From assembly GCA_052139695.1 (NCBI GenBank), contig JBKQWF010000170.1, positions 9,562-73,561 of the forward strand: a stretch of DNA of 64,000 nt. The letters run 5' to 3'. This stretch comes from PLGF01 sp052139695 (GTDB lineage Bacteria; Verrucomicrobiota; Verrucomicrobiia; Limisphaerales; Palsa-1400). Within the stretch, counting starts at the first letter, position 1, and every line of letters begins with the position of its first letter. The notes under the pieces are model-generated. The model saw nothing but the letters and a program-made list of their open reading frames with translations. It was not told the origin of the DNA and did not search any database. A program made the position numbers and the translations under genes. Below are positions 1 through 8,618 of this stretch, in pieces.

Positions 1-2
1 AC

Positions 3-2564
3 AAGGGTGATTCGGCCGTCAACATCGTTCCCATCAACAACCCGCCGCACAACATGGGTGGCCCGCTGGGAGCGTGGGTGGCGGCGAAGCTCTTCTGGGT
101 TTTCGGGATTGGCGCTTTCATGATCCCTGTCCTGCTGTTGATCTTTGGCCTGGGTTATCTTTTCCAATTCCTGTCCTATCTGCAACGGCGCTGGCTCTGG
201 GGCGCGGTCTTGCTCCTTTGCTGCATGGGCCTGGCCAGCACGTTTGAAAAGGATTTCCGCCCGCTCGACCACCTGCGGCATTCCCTCAATACCTCCAATG
301 TGGGCGGCATCATCGGCCAATTCCTCGATCAATACGTTCTCCATTACGTGGGCAAAGTCGGCGCGACCATTGTCCTCAGCGCGGCCTATCTTATCAGCCT
401 TATCTACCTGACAAATTTTCAATTGGGCGAATGGTGCCGCCAGCTCTGGGCGGAGCGCGTTGACCAGGCCAAAGTGACCGCGAGCGAGAGCGAATTGGAA
501 CGGCGCGCCCGCGACTTGGAAAAGCAGGCCCGCAAATTGCAGGAACAAGTCGAGAAATCCAGCAAATCCGGGGGCACGAAGGTCCTCGAACCAGCCGCTT
601 TGGGCGCCGATATGCGCCCGGTTCCGGAACCGACCGTCCGCGACCTGAGTGTCCCGCAAGGCAAGCCCGGTGATCGCCAAAGAAAACATCCGCCACCGTC
701 CGAGGCGGCAAAAGAGGCCGCCGCGCATGAGGACGGCATGGTCATTCCTGCCAAAGAAGTCGCCGCTGCCACGACGGCTGATGTTTTGGGCCAGGCCCCG
801 TCGGCCAAGACCGAGGCTGCGAACAATGCCGAGGAAACAACGTCGCCGGAGAAACCGCCGTCGAGCGAACCCGAGGCCCACGAGCCATTGGCCGCGGCCG
901 CTCCGCCCAAATCCAGACCGGCTCCACGCAAACCCAAACCGATTGCCGCCGCCGCGCCGCCGAAAATTGGCAATTACACCCTGCCGTCGTTGGATTTCTT
1001 GCAGCTTCCCGACATCACCGCCAAGCCGACGGAATCGAAAGAGGAATTGATGGCCAACGCGCGCCTGATCCAGCAGACGCTGGCGCAGTTTGACATTGAA
1101 GTTTCCCTCGGCGACATCACCAAGGGGCCGACTATCACCCGCTACGAATTGCATCCCGCGCCCGGGGTCAAGCTCGAGAAGATTGCCAACCTGAACAGCA
1201 ACATCGCCGCCGCGCTCAAGGCCGAGCGCATCAATGTGCTGACGCCAGTTCCCGGCAAAAGTTCCGTCGGCATCGAGATACCAAATTTAGTCAAGACCAA
1301 AGTCATCATGCGGGACATTTTTGAGTCGGACGAATGGCGGCACACCAAGGCGCGCATCCCGCTGGCCCTGGGCAAGGACGTTTATGGCCAGGCGGTCGTG
1401 GCCGACCTCTCGGAAATGCCGCACCTCCTGATCGCGGGCAGCACCGGCTCGGGCAAATCCGTATGCATCAACGCGATCATCGCTTCCCTGCTTTACAAGT
1501 TTCCGCCCGATCAATTGCGCTTTGTCATGATCGATCCGAAGGTGGTGGAACTGCAACAATACAATACGCTGCCCCACCTGGTCGTGCCGGTGGTGACGGA
1601 CCCCAAAAAGGTCATCCTGGCCTTGCGCTGGGTGGTCAATGAAATGGAGAAGCGCTACCAGATTTTTGCCAGGGTGGGCGTGCGCAATATCCGCTCCTTT
1701 AACGAACGGCCCAAGAACAAGCCCCTTCCCGTTTCCGAACCGGAATTGCCCCTCACCGTCCGCAAGGAAAAGGTGGAAGCGGTTTCGGACGGATTTGCCG
1801 TGGAATTGGACGAGGAGATCGTCGTGCCGCGCGATGAGGAAATCGTCATTCCGGATTACCTCAGTTATATCGTGGTGGTGATTGACGAATTGGCCGACTT
1901 GATGCTTGTCGCCCCGGCGGACGTGGAAATGGCCATCGCCCGCATCACGCAGATGGCGCGGGCCGCCGGGATTCATTGCATCGTGGCCACGCAACGGCCC
2001 AGCGTCGATGTCATCACCGGCGTGATCAAGGCCAACATCCCCGCGCGCATCGCCTTTCAGGTGGCGGCCAAGGTGGATTCCCGCACGATTCTTGACGCGA
2101 TGGGCGCGGACAAACTGCTGGGCAAAGGAGACATGCTTTATCTGCCCCCAGGTTCGGCGCAATTAAAACGCGTGCAAGGGGCGCTGATCACGGACGCCGA
2201 GCTGCAAAAGGTGGTGGACTTCATCGCGCGCCAAGGCAAACCCAGTTACGAACTGGAAATCCACCAGCAATTGCAGAAGGTGGGCACGGGCATGGAGACG
2301 GAAAATGGGGCCAGCGGAGAGGACGAGGAACTCATCCAACAGTGCATCGAAGTCATCCGCAGCGAGCAAAAGGCCAGCGTCTCTTTGATGCAGCGCCGCT
2401 TGCGCCTGGGTTATACCCGCGCCGCCCGCATTATGGACGAACTCGAATTGCGCGGCATCGTCGGCCCCAGCAAAGGCGCCGAGCCGCGCGATATTCTGAT
2501 TGACCTCGATGGCGGCGGCGCCGACGGCCGCCCGCCGGCTGACGACGCGGAACCGGCGCCGTAA
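3..2564 (+). CDS. ftsK: DNA translocase FtsK/SpoIIIE, 5' end outside window
   Basis: Hexameric, septum-anchored ATPase that pumps chromosomal DNA and helps resolve sister chromosomes at division. The reading frame is open to the left edge, and the first ATG at 54 lies inside the membrane domain, so the true start is upstream. Visible parts in order: two or three hydrophobic segments (about nt 60-420), a charged coiled stretch (RARDLEKQARKLQEQVEK), a long Ala/Pro/Lys linker (about nt 550-980), then the motor. Walker A is AGSTGSGKSVCIN (about nt 1433-1470), Walker B is YIVVVIDELADLM, followed by ARAAGIHCIVATQRPSVDVI. The C-terminal gamma winged helix (SVSLMQRRLRLGYTRAARIMDEL) is the KOPS-reading module. 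An acidic insertion of about 50 residues (PLPVSEPELPLTV to VIPDYLSY) separates the two Walker motifs; it is a common, length-variable insertion in this family. The gene is complete at its 3' end and I see no frameshift. Confidence 0.97.
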   Translation, partial: KGDSAVNIVPINNPPHNMGGPLGAWVAAKLFWVFGIGAFMIPVLLLIFGLGYLFQFLSYLQRRWLWGAVLLLCCMGLASTFEKDFRPLDHLRHSLNTSNVGGIIGQFLDQYVLHYVGKVGATIVLSAAYLISLIYLTNFQLGEWCRQLWAERVDQAKVTASESELERRARDLEKQARKLQEQVEKSSKSGGTKVLEPAALGADMRPVPEPTVRDLSVPQGKPGDRQRKHPPPSEAAKEAAAHEDGMVIPAKEVAAATTADVLGQAPSAKTEAANNAEETTSPEKPPSSEPEAHEPLAAAAPPKSRPAPRKPKPIAAAAPPKIGNYTLPSLDFLQLPDITAKPTESKEELMANARLIQQTLAQFDIEVSLGDITKGPTITRYELHPAPGVKLEKIANLNSNIAAALKAERINVLTPVPGKSSVGIEIPNLVKTKVIMRDIFESDEWRHTKARIPLALGKDVYGQAVVADLSEMPHLLIAGSTGSGKSVCINAIIASLLYKFPPDQLRFVMIDPKVVELQQYNTLPHLVVPVVTDPKKVILALRWVVNEMEKRYQIFARVGVRNIRSFNERPKNKPLPVSEPELPLTVRKEKVEAVSDGFAVELDEEIVVPRDEEIVIPDYLSYIVVVIDELADLMLVAPADVEMAIARITQMARAAGIHCIVATQRPSVDVITGVIKANIPARIAFQVAAKVDSRTILDAMGADKLLGKGDMLYLPPGSAQLKRVQGALITDAELQKVVDFIARQGKPSYELEIHQQLQKVGTGMETENGASGEDEELIQQCIEVIRSEQKASVSLMQRRLRLGYTRAARIMDELELRGIVGPSKGAEPRDILIDLDGGGADGRPPADDAEPAP

Positions 2565-3056
2565 GCGCCAATCCCACGGCATTCTGAATTACACCACCAA
2601 GCCGTATCTATGCGGAATGGATTCTGAGCGCGGGCGTCCCGCCCGCCGAAGTCATCAGCGCCGCGAGAGTTTTCAAGTTTTCAGTAAGATGTGAGTGGGT
2701 TTGGCTCCTCCGTCGGCCGGCGGGACCCCCGGCTGGAATTTAGTGTGGCTCGGAGTCTTCATACCTTCAACATTTGGCGGGCTTGGGCCGAGGCGATCTG
2801 AATAGTCTCTCAATCACTAAACGTGGCCAATGCATTTGTTAAATGGATAAACTGGTTTTCATAAAGAAGTTCCAAAGTTAGGAACTGCCCCTTCTCCCTC
2901 ACAATCCCTGCCGCCGCAAAGCTCTCATCGGCAAAATCTTAGGCACTATCTAAGCAGCATTCAGGCGCCTGCATGCACGCGAACGGAGGAAAAGCGCGGG
3001 AATTCCAGAAAAAAAGTGCGGAGCTTCACACGAAAGCGTAATATGCTGCCAAACTG
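2565..3056. other. Intergenic region between ftsK and the DUF4365 cassette
   Basis: About 490 bases with no convincing gene. It begins GC-rich, with a perfect 6-bp-stem hairpin at 2630-2646 (GCGGGC, loop GTCCC, GCCCGC) of the same flavour as palindromes elsewhere in this window. It then becomes clearly more AT-rich from about 2800 (for example GTTAAATGGATAAAC), which continues into the next gene. A promoter for the DUF4365 pair presumably lies here, but no -35/-10 pair is good enough to call. The composition break suggests that the boundary of an acquired segment lies within this stretch. Confidence 0.5.
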
Positions 3057-3572
3057 ATGCTCACGATCCCGCATTGCAAAGAGAGCCTTAGCCGCGCATA
3101 CGTCACCGCCGTGGTCGGACGCTCGCGCAATAACCTACTGTGGGGACGCGAATACGATTATGGCGTGGACGGCTCCGTTCGGATTCTCAAACAGCGAGGA
3201 ACTCGAATCCGTGAGATAGGGTTGGGCTTTGATTTTCAGAGCAAGACCACGACGGACTGGGAAATTGGCGGCGCCGAGGTTGTTTATGATCTCGAAGCAG
3301 ATGCCTATAACGATTTGGTGGAACGCGCTGGGTCTGGCGCTTTTCCTTTTCTTTTGGTGTTGCTGTGTCTTCCAAAAGACGAGGCAGGTTGGCTCGATGT
3401 TTCGCTGGACCAACTGATCCTTCAGAAGTGTGCTTTTTGGTTGAAACTGAATGGGGCGCTGACAAATAACGCCGCGACGCGACGAATTCGTATTCCAGTG
3501 GCGAACGTATTCACTCCCGCTGCCGTCAGCGGAATCCTTCACGACATCGAAACTGGAGTGATGCTACCATGA
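3057..3572 (+). CDS. DUF4365-family protein, candidate nuclease-like defence component
   Basis: 171 residues. The pattern fits the DUF4365 family (PD-(D/E)XK-like fold proposed for the family). An N-terminal helix (SLSRAYVTAVVGRS) is followed by EYDYGVDGSVRIL, where DYGVDG is the family's hallmark acidic motif, and then GLGFDFQSKTT, matching the usual 'vQxKs' strand. Next come DLEADAYNDLVERA and FPFLLVLLCLPKDEAGWL, and near the end AFWLKLNG, the position where homologues have a Tyr/Trp-rich motif. The Asp of DYGVD and the Gln-Ser-Lys would be the putative active-site residues. The stop overlaps the next start as ATGA, so the two genes are translationally coupled. Base composition is visibly lower in GC than ftsK and the downstream pilin-like gene, consistent with transfer. 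Family assignment is from recalled motifs; biochemical activity is inferred only. Confidence 0.7.
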   Translation: MLTIPHCKESLSRAYVTAVVGRSRNNLLWGREYDYGVDGSVRILKQRGTRIREIGLGFDFQSKTTTDWEIGGAEVVYDLEADAYNDLVERAGSGAFPFLLVLLCLPKDEAGWLDVSLDQLILQKCAFWLKLNGALTNNAATRRIRIPVANVFTPAAVSGILHDIETGVMLP

Positions 3573-4705
3573 GCTTCCTTCCAGCAACTGCCGCTGTGTT
3601 GACGAATCTACGGAAATACCTGCTCTCGCATGGTTGGGTTAAGGTTGTCCATCCAAACACACGAATTGAGCTTCTCCAAAGCAAAACGGATGGGTCAGGA
3701 GATTACGCTTCTCTTTCCATTCCGACATCGCCTGAACTGCGTGACGCTGCGAGCCTCATCAATGAGGCAGTTCGACTGGTGGCGGACTACGAGAGCATGC
3801 CGCTGCAGCAGATAGTTGATCGTGTGTTGCGTTGGGATCGGGACATCTTGCGGATGCGGTTTTTCAAAGTGGTAGGCAGTGAAGATTCGTTGCCACTCGA
3901 AATCGCTGCTGAATCGATCTCCAATCTAAAGGAGTTCATTGGCTATGCCGCCTACACCCATAGCAATCCGCAACCATTTTTTGATAAGGCTGGAGCGATA
4001 AGTGCTGAGTTCGCACAGCACTGTTTGTTTGGCCACACGTTTCAAGGCAGCTTCGGTTTAACCATCGAGTGCCCGCTCGCAGTTGTGCCTGAGCTTCCAA
4101 TGGAAGGAAATGAACCTGTCGTCCCAATAGAGCGACAGGTATTCGAGCGAGTCGCCAACGGTCTGGTAATCCTGCGGGAGTCCGTTGCGAAGGAATCCAT
4201 TGACCCACTTCTTGCCGGCTATCTCACTGGCTTCAGCGCGAATATGTGCAGGAAGCTGGCAGAGATTTACCAGAAAGCGGATGGACGGCGAATCGAATAT
4301 GATATTGCCTGGAGCCCGCAACTTCCTACTGCATGTGAGCCCGCTTGGAAACCTTTTGTATTTGAAGGTCGTGCTTATGATTTCGCGAGGATTGCTGCCG
4401 GCGAACTGGAAAAGGCTGAAAAATTTCCCGAATCGGTAATTGAAGGTCGCATCGTCGTTCTAAAGTCGGAGATGCCTCCTGGTCTGGACGAACAAGCGGA
4501 ATTCGAGCATATCATCACGATGTTCTGGGAGCGCGAAAAAGGTCAGCTCACCAAGATTCGAGTGCCGCTTACCCCAGCACAGTACATGCAGGCTTGCGAT
4601 GCCCACAAGGAGGGCAAAGCAATCCGGATTTTTGGTGTTCCGGAAAAAGCTGGAAAGTTCTGGACGCTGACAAAGGTGCATGATTTCACGGTTTTGAATA
4701 AATAG
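3569..4705 (+). CDS. Unknown 378-aa partner of the DUF4365 protein
   Basis: I do not recognise a named family. The protein starts at the ATGA overlap with the DUF4365 gene and is soluble (no signal peptide or membrane segment). Three parts can be distinguished. The N-terminal part (about 1-110) looks like a small alpha/beta domain with RIELLQSKTDGSGDYASLSIP. The middle helical part (about 110-290) contains FGHTFQGSFGLTIECPLAVVP and the helices FERVANGLVILRESVAKES and LTGFSANMCRKLAEIYQKAD. The C-terminal part (about 290-378) is a beta-rich unit ending KIRVPLTPAQYMQACDAHKEG, then AIRIFGVPEKAGKFWTLTKV; the pattern strand, Y-x-x-A-x-x-A-H-x-x-G, strand resembles the C-terminal module of other uncharacterised proteins of mobile, defence-like loci. 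Low GC like its partner. A sensor or specificity role for the DUF4365 protein is inference from coupling alone. Confidence 0.6.
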   Translation: MSFLPATAAVLTNLRKYLLSHGWVKVVHPNTRIELLQSKTDGSGDYASLSIPTSPELRDAASLINEAVRLVADYESMPLQQIVDRVLRWDRDILRMRFFKVVGSEDSLPLEIAAESISNLKEFIGYAAYTHSNPQPFFDKAGAISAEFAQHCLFGHTFQGSFGLTIECPLAVVPELPMEGNEPVVPIERQVFERVANGLVILRESVAKESIDPLLAGYLTGFSANMCRKLAEIYQKADGRRIEYDIAWSPQLPTACEPAWKPFVFEGRAYDFARIAAGELEKAEKFPESVIEGRIVVLKSEMPPGLDEQAEFEHIITMFWEREKGQLTKIRVPLTPAQYMQACDAHKEGKAIRIFGVPEKAGKFWTLTKVHDFTVLNK

Positions 4706-4917
4706 GGTGATGGCACGAAGCGCAAACGCTGTCCGGCATAAACTGTGTTTGCCGCTACGAAACAAGCCGTCTCGATACGTTGTGTGCCAGCCCCGAAATC
4801 ACCCGCTCGAATTCTCTGCAACGCATCGAAAGCCGCGACAAAACTCACGCCAAAACCACGCCAATAACGAGAAAGCTTCATAATCCGGCGCGCGATGATG
4901 CCTGACGGGCGCAGTTT

Positions 4918-7251
4918 TCACAGTGGAGGGGGCATTGTTCCGTTGGCGTTGGCGGAGGTGCGCGCGCGCATCCAGAGCCAGTCCTGCATATCCCGTTTAT
5001 TGGCCACGGGCGCCTGCTTGATTTTCTTGGCCGGACTCATCCAATGGTGGGATTCGGAATGGCCGTCGGCAAAGGCAAATCCGCAACCGCCGTTATGATA
5101 GATTCCCGGCGCATCGATCCAGACCGCTTCCTCCATGCCAAAGGCAAAGGCGGCGTCGTTCAGGCCTTTGGGGTCCTCGTCGAGCAGCACCCAGAGATTT
5201 GCCGGGCCCGGGGCGCGGATGGCGGAGGACTTGCCATAAGTGATCCATGGCGAATCGCGCAAGTGGTTGTCCTCATTGTTCAACCAGGGGCCGTTGACCG
5301 GCAGGGTTGGCGCGCCGCTGTGGGCGTGCGCGGCGTGGTTCCTTTCCGCCGCGTCGTATCCGGGGCAAATCGTCCCGACGGCCTGGCTCATCGAGAAGGT
5401 GCGGGCCGCCGGGACATAGGTTCCCAGCAACGCCGGGTCGGACCCTTGATAGAGGCCCTGCCGCATATCCGCGGGGCAGCGGAATAGTTTCACATTGCCG
5501 CCCACGTAGTGGATAAGGAGGCTGCGTTTCGGGTCGGCGAGCAAATCCGAATCAAACTCCGCCGGCTGGCCGATGCCGGCCTCGCCCGAACACCAGTTGT
5601 GACCCGGGATCGTGTTCCCGTCGTCGGGGTCGGGCGGGAAAAAGTCCGCGTTGTCAGCCGTATAACTGGTAAGAGCGATGATCATTTGACGGCCGTTGTT
5701 CAGGCAATACGTTCCCTCCGCCTGGCCCTTGCCGCGCGACAAGGCGGGGAGCAGCAGGGACGCGAGAATGCTGATAATCGCAATCGACACCAGCAATTCA
5801 ATCAGCGTAAAGCCGGCGGCGGCAGTTTGCTTCGCCGGCGCAACCGCGGGCGCTGGCGTCCGCACAAAACAGGCCCGCACAGCCGCGCTGATGATCCCTG
5901 CCAGCAACCCGACGAGCATCGCCGCCAATACCGCGGTCCCCCAAAGTACCGGGTAAACCCAGGGGTACATCGGCTTCACCTCCGGCCGCGCCGGAGCGAT
6001 CACTTCGACCGAGGGGCGGCTTGTATCCCGTTGCGCCATCCAGATTGTGGCGACACTGTTGGCCAGGTCGGCCGCCCCGCGGCGGTCCATGTCGTACGCT
6101 CCAATCGTGATCATGGTTTGATTGGTCATCTCCGCCTGGATCAGGCCTCGCATAAAACCCGCCATGCGCGTCCGCGGCACCGGCGGCCCGCCCAAAAGAT
6201 AATGGCCCAGCCGCCGAGCGACTCCCGGATTCTGAAACGCCGCCTCACGCATGACATCCTCGGAATGGACAGAACTGACTTCTTCATGAATCACCTTCGG
6301 ATCGTTCGACCCAAGTTGGAGCAAGGTCTGGCTGAAATAGACATGCGGGACGAATATTTCGATGGCCACGGCTGCGGCAATGAACCCCGCCACGGATGCG
6401 CCCGCCCAGGCCCACCAAAGCGTCCGCCGCGGCGCTCGATCCGACCGCAGCGCCAGCATCGCCCGGTCCGCCTTGCTCAACTCGATCGCCACCGATTTGG
6501 TATCGCGCCGCAGTTCCCGCACGAGCATCGCGCCGCACGGAACGAAAGCGAACCCGCAAACAACAAACAGAATTCGCACCGCCGGGTCGAAGTGCCCGAA
6601 ATTCCACCCGGCGCCTTCGGCGGCGTTCTTGCAGTCAATGCCATGCAGTTGCAGCAGTTTCATGGTCTCGGCATCCGCCGCGGCCAGGAAGCGAATGCGC
6701 GGGCGGCCTGGGAGCATGATGCGCAGACGTTTCGACCCATTGGGCTGTTGCAGGAGCTCGAATTTCGCGCCGGTGGTTTCATTGACAATGCGCGCCACCG
6801 TCGCCGGGGGGATGGACTGCTCGGTCCAGTAGGACTTGAACGCCAGTTGGTAGAAGCTGGCGGCCAGGCATATCGCGGGCAGCGCCATCCCCAAAAGACA
6901 CCATTCGGCGAGGCGCTTGCGCTGCGCGTCATCACTGGACTCGGTATCCGCGTAACTGACGGGCAGACGCCGCCACCATTTGACCAGCCAGCCCAGCGGA
7001 AGGATGATGACGATCAGATAATCCAGGCAGGCCCATAGGCCCAACGCGTCTCGTGCGCCAGCAAATGGACCGGCCAAAGCAGCCGGGATCGCCGCGAAGA
7101 GACCAAAGCCAACTGTCAACCAAATCCAAAAGCGCGTGGCGCGGCGGCACTCGCGCGCCGACCAGCGGACGGAGCGCCCCATAATCCAACCGAAGACACC
7201 TCCCAGGATAGCAAGGAAACCGACCAGCCAAAGAATCACTTTCGGCGTCAT
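4918..7251 (-). CDS. Polytopic Wzz-like protein fused to a prepilin-type H-X9-DG protein
   Basis: 777 residues in one uninterrupted frame with two normally separate parts. Residues 1-300 carry about six hydrophobic segments (near 5-24, 42-62, 72-90, 115-133, 226-243, 279-300). Residues about 300-432 look like a chain-length-determinant (Wzz/GNVR-like) periplasmic domain: YFSQTLLQLGSNDPKVIHEE, later NQTMITIGAYDMDRRGAADLA and the membrane-proximal SVEVIAPARPEVKPMYPWV, followed by a second membrane anchor (433-456). After a Pro/Ala linker comes a textbook prepilin cleavage site, AAAG/FTLIELLVSIAI, with the scissile Gly at residue 480. It continues as a prepilin-like protein with the C-terminal H-X9-DG signature (HNGGCGFAFADGH). 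Prepilin motifs are normally at the extreme N-terminus, so the internal location is unusual. Both halves and the linker read cleanly, arguing against a simple frameshift. It ends divergently from nothing nearby and is followed (upstream) by DUF6159/GntR genes on the same strand. Confidence 0.75.
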   Translation of the reverse strand: MTPKVILWLVGFLAILGGVFGWIMGRSVRWSARECRRATRFWIWLTVGFGLFAAIPAALAGPFAGARDALGLWACLDYLIVIILPLGWLVKWWRRLPVSYADTESSDDAQRKRLAEWCLLGMALPAICLAASFYQLAFKSYWTEQSIPPATVARIVNETTGAKFELLQQPNGSKRLRIMLPGRPRIRFLAAADAETMKLLQLHGIDCKNAAEGAGWNFGHFDPAVRILFVVCGFAFVPCGAMLVRELRRDTKSVAIELSKADRAMLALRSDRAPRRTLWWAWAGASVAGFIAAAVAIEIFVPHVYFSQTLLQLGSNDPKVIHEEVSSVHSEDVMREAAFQNPGVARRLGHYLLGGPPVPRTRMAGFMRGLIQAEMTNQTMITIGAYDMDRRGAADLANSVATIWMAQRDTSRPSVEVIAPARPEVKPMYPWVYPVLWGTAVLAAMLVGLLAGIISAAVRACFVRTPAPAVAPAKQTAAAGFTLIELLVSIAIISILASLLLPALSRGKGQAEGTYCLNNGRQMIIALTSYTADNADFFPPDPDDGNTIPGHNWCSGEAGIGQPAEFDSDLLADPKRSLLIHYVGGNVKLFRCPADMRQGLYQGSDPALLGTYVPAARTFSMSQAVGTICPGYDAAERNHAAHAHSGAPTLPVNGPWLNNEDNHLRDSPWITYGKSSAIRAPGPANLWVLLDEDPKGLNDAAFAFGMEEAVWIDAPGIYHNGGCGFAFADGHSESHHWMSPAKKIKQAPVANKRDMQDWLWMRARTSANANGTMPPPL

Positions 7252-7276
7252 AGGCTCGCCGTCAGATACAGTGGCA

Positions 7277-8158
7277 TTAAGCTTTTTTGACCTTCCAGGC
7301 CATGTCGAGCATTTCCCGGTCGTAAGGTTCAGGAATCACTCCTTCGGCGGCGTAGAGATAGAGGGCGCAACGATAGACGTTGCCCGCCACACCGGAAATG
7401 TAAGTCATCACCAGCAGACCGAGCAGCCAGATCGCGGCCGCAATGGCAATGAGCCACACGCTTTTGAAAAGGTAAGCCAGAGCTCCCGCCAACAAAAACG
7501 GCGGCAGCGAGCACAGAAAAATCGCCAATTCGGCGGCAGAAAACCCGACGTATCCAACCAAACTTTCGCCCCAAGCTTTCTTCAACGTCATGGCGGATTG
7601 CTGGAGGATCTTTAAGGGATTGCGCATCGGTTGCTCCTGAATGATCACGGGAATGGCAAAGACAGCCGCGATGCTCCAAGCCAGACCGATAAATCCGGTG
7701 AAGATTCGTGCCGCGAACGGCAGACGCGCCTCCAGACTGCGAATGAGCCATCCCACTAAACCGGCGAAAAGCGACCAGACAACAATCGAAGGCAATCGGC
7801 CGTAGGCCGAGGCCAGGCCGCGCCGGAAGGAAACGCCCTTGCCATTGAGGGCCGCGATGATTTCGCTGTAAAAGGCGACGTTGAAAAAGGTGGCCAGAAG
7901 CATGGAGAGAAGATAGACCAACGGCACACAAAGCGCATACGCCGCTCCGACAGCGGGAGTGGGAGCGAGATATTTATTGAGCGCAAGCCAATGGTGAGCG
8001 GCAACGGCGGGAATCACCATCGCCGAGAGAAAGAAGAGCGCGATGAATACTGTCAAAAATGTGATTAAAATCGGAAACCACAGCAGCTTGCGGTATTTGA
8101 ACGTGACGCTGATAGACGCCTTGAAAAGGCGCCAACTGTTCTCGAATTTTGCCATCAT
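7277..8158 (-). CDS. DUF6159-like polytopic membrane protein
   Basis: 293 residues. It starts with MMAKFENSWRLFKASISVTF, a cytoplasmic amphipathic stretch typical of this family, then has about six hydrophobic segments (WFPILITFLTVFIALFFL; ALCVPLVYLLSMLLATFFNV; IVVWSLFAGLVGWL; FIGLAWSIAAVFAIPVII; AELAIFLCSLPPFLLAGAL; IAIAAAIWLLGLLVMTYIS). The cytoplasmic tail VYRCALYLYAAEGVIPEPYD is characteristic. Function is unknown; members are often found downstream of small GntR regulators. Its ATG overlaps the TGA of the GntR gene by 4 nt (ATGA at 8155-8158), so the two are co-translated. I infer that the regulator controls this membrane protein. The DUF6159 assignment is by recalled motif. Confidence 0.75.
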   Translation of the reverse strand: MMAKFENSWRLFKASISVTFKYRKLLWFPILITFLTVFIALFFLSAMVIPAVAAHHWLALNKYLAPTPAVGAAYALCVPLVYLLSMLLATFFNVAFYSEIIAALNGKGVSFRRGLASAYGRLPSIVVWSLFAGLVGWLIRSLEARLPFAARIFTGFIGLAWSIAAVFAIPVIIQEQPMRNPLKILQQSAMTLKKAWGESLVGYVGFSAAELAIFLCSLPPFLLAGALAYLFKSVWLIAIAAAIWLLGLLVMTYISGVAGNVYRCALYLYAAEGVIPEPYDREMLDMAWKVKKA

Positions 8159-8556
8159 AAGGTTGAGGAGTTGATTTCTTTGATGAAACTTAACAATTCA
8201 CGTTCAGTCAAGCCAACGCTGGCGGCGTCGGCCAACAGCCGCTGATAGAGGTTTTTGAACTGGGCTCTTTTCTCCCGGACGTTCGGAGTGAGATCGGCGG
8301 GCTGGGCCTGGATGAACGATCCCCGGCCGCGTTCATTGGCGATCATTCCCGTCAATTCCAATTCGCGATACGCCTTGGCCACGGTGTTTGGGTTGACGTT
8401 CAAACGCTCGCTTAAGGCGCGAATGGTGGGCAATTGGTCGCCTGGCTGGAAGGCGCCGGCCGCCACCGCCGCGCAGGCCTGATTGATAATCTGCCGATAC
8501 ACGGGAATGCCCGAATTATACTCGACTTGCCACTGATCCAACACGGTCCCTGCCAT
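8155..8556 (-). CDS. GntR-family transcriptional regulator, YtrA type
   Basis: 133 residues. The N-terminal winged helix starts after WQVEYNSGIPVYRQIINQ, the standard opening of YtrA-type GntR proteins, and continues with GAFQPGDQLPTIRALSERLNVNPNTVAKAYRELELTGMI and ERGRGSFI, the recognition helix and wing. The short C-terminal helical tail (REKRAQFKNLYQRLLADAAS) is the YtrA dimerisation arm; there is no large effector domain. An AGGA Shine-Dalgarno sits about 10 nt before the ATG. YtrA-type genes are usually autoregulated and sit in front of ABC or membrane-protein genes, matching the coupled DUF6159 gene here. A strong promoter with an overlapping inverted repeat lies just upstream (8583-8618). 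Confidence 0.93.
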   Translation of the reverse strand: MAGTVLDQWQVEYNSGIPVYRQIINQACAAVAAGAFQPGDQLPTIRALSERLNVNPNTVAKAYRELELTGMIANERGRGSFIQAQPADLTPNVREKRAQFKNLYQRLLADAASVGLTERELLSFIKEINSSTL

Positions 8557-8582
8557 AGAATCTGTGTCCTATTTAACTCTTA

Positions 8583-8618
8583 TACTAGTAGAATAGTACA
8601 ATACCGCCGGTTCGTCAA
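8583..8618 (-). promoter_or_regulatory. Sigma-70 promoter with overlapping inverted repeat for the GntR operon
   Basis: Reading the minus strand, TTGACG (8613-8618) and TATTCT (8590-8595) are separated by exactly 17 bases, a good vegetative promoter. The inverted repeat TACTA-N6-TAGTA (8583-8598) lies directly over the -10 box, where a dimeric GntR repressor would block RNA polymerase. The predicted start point is about 25-30 nt before the gntR ATG. Autorepression is inferred from this geometry and from the habit of YtrA-type regulators. Confidence 0.6.

Noticed and set aside
4543..4881. 112-codon minus-strand frame opposite the end of the DUF4365 partner gene (MKLSRYWRGFGVSFVAAFDA)
   Set aside because: The first half reads rather like a protein, but it overlaps a coupled gene, has no neighbour on its strand and no recognised family. 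It might be a decayed fragment, but the support is too weak.
5509..7038. 509-codon plus-strand frame opposite the Wzz/prepilin fusion
   Set aside because: Arg/Pro/His-rich translation without domains; the opposite strand carries the recognisable GFTLIELL and H-X9-DG motifs.
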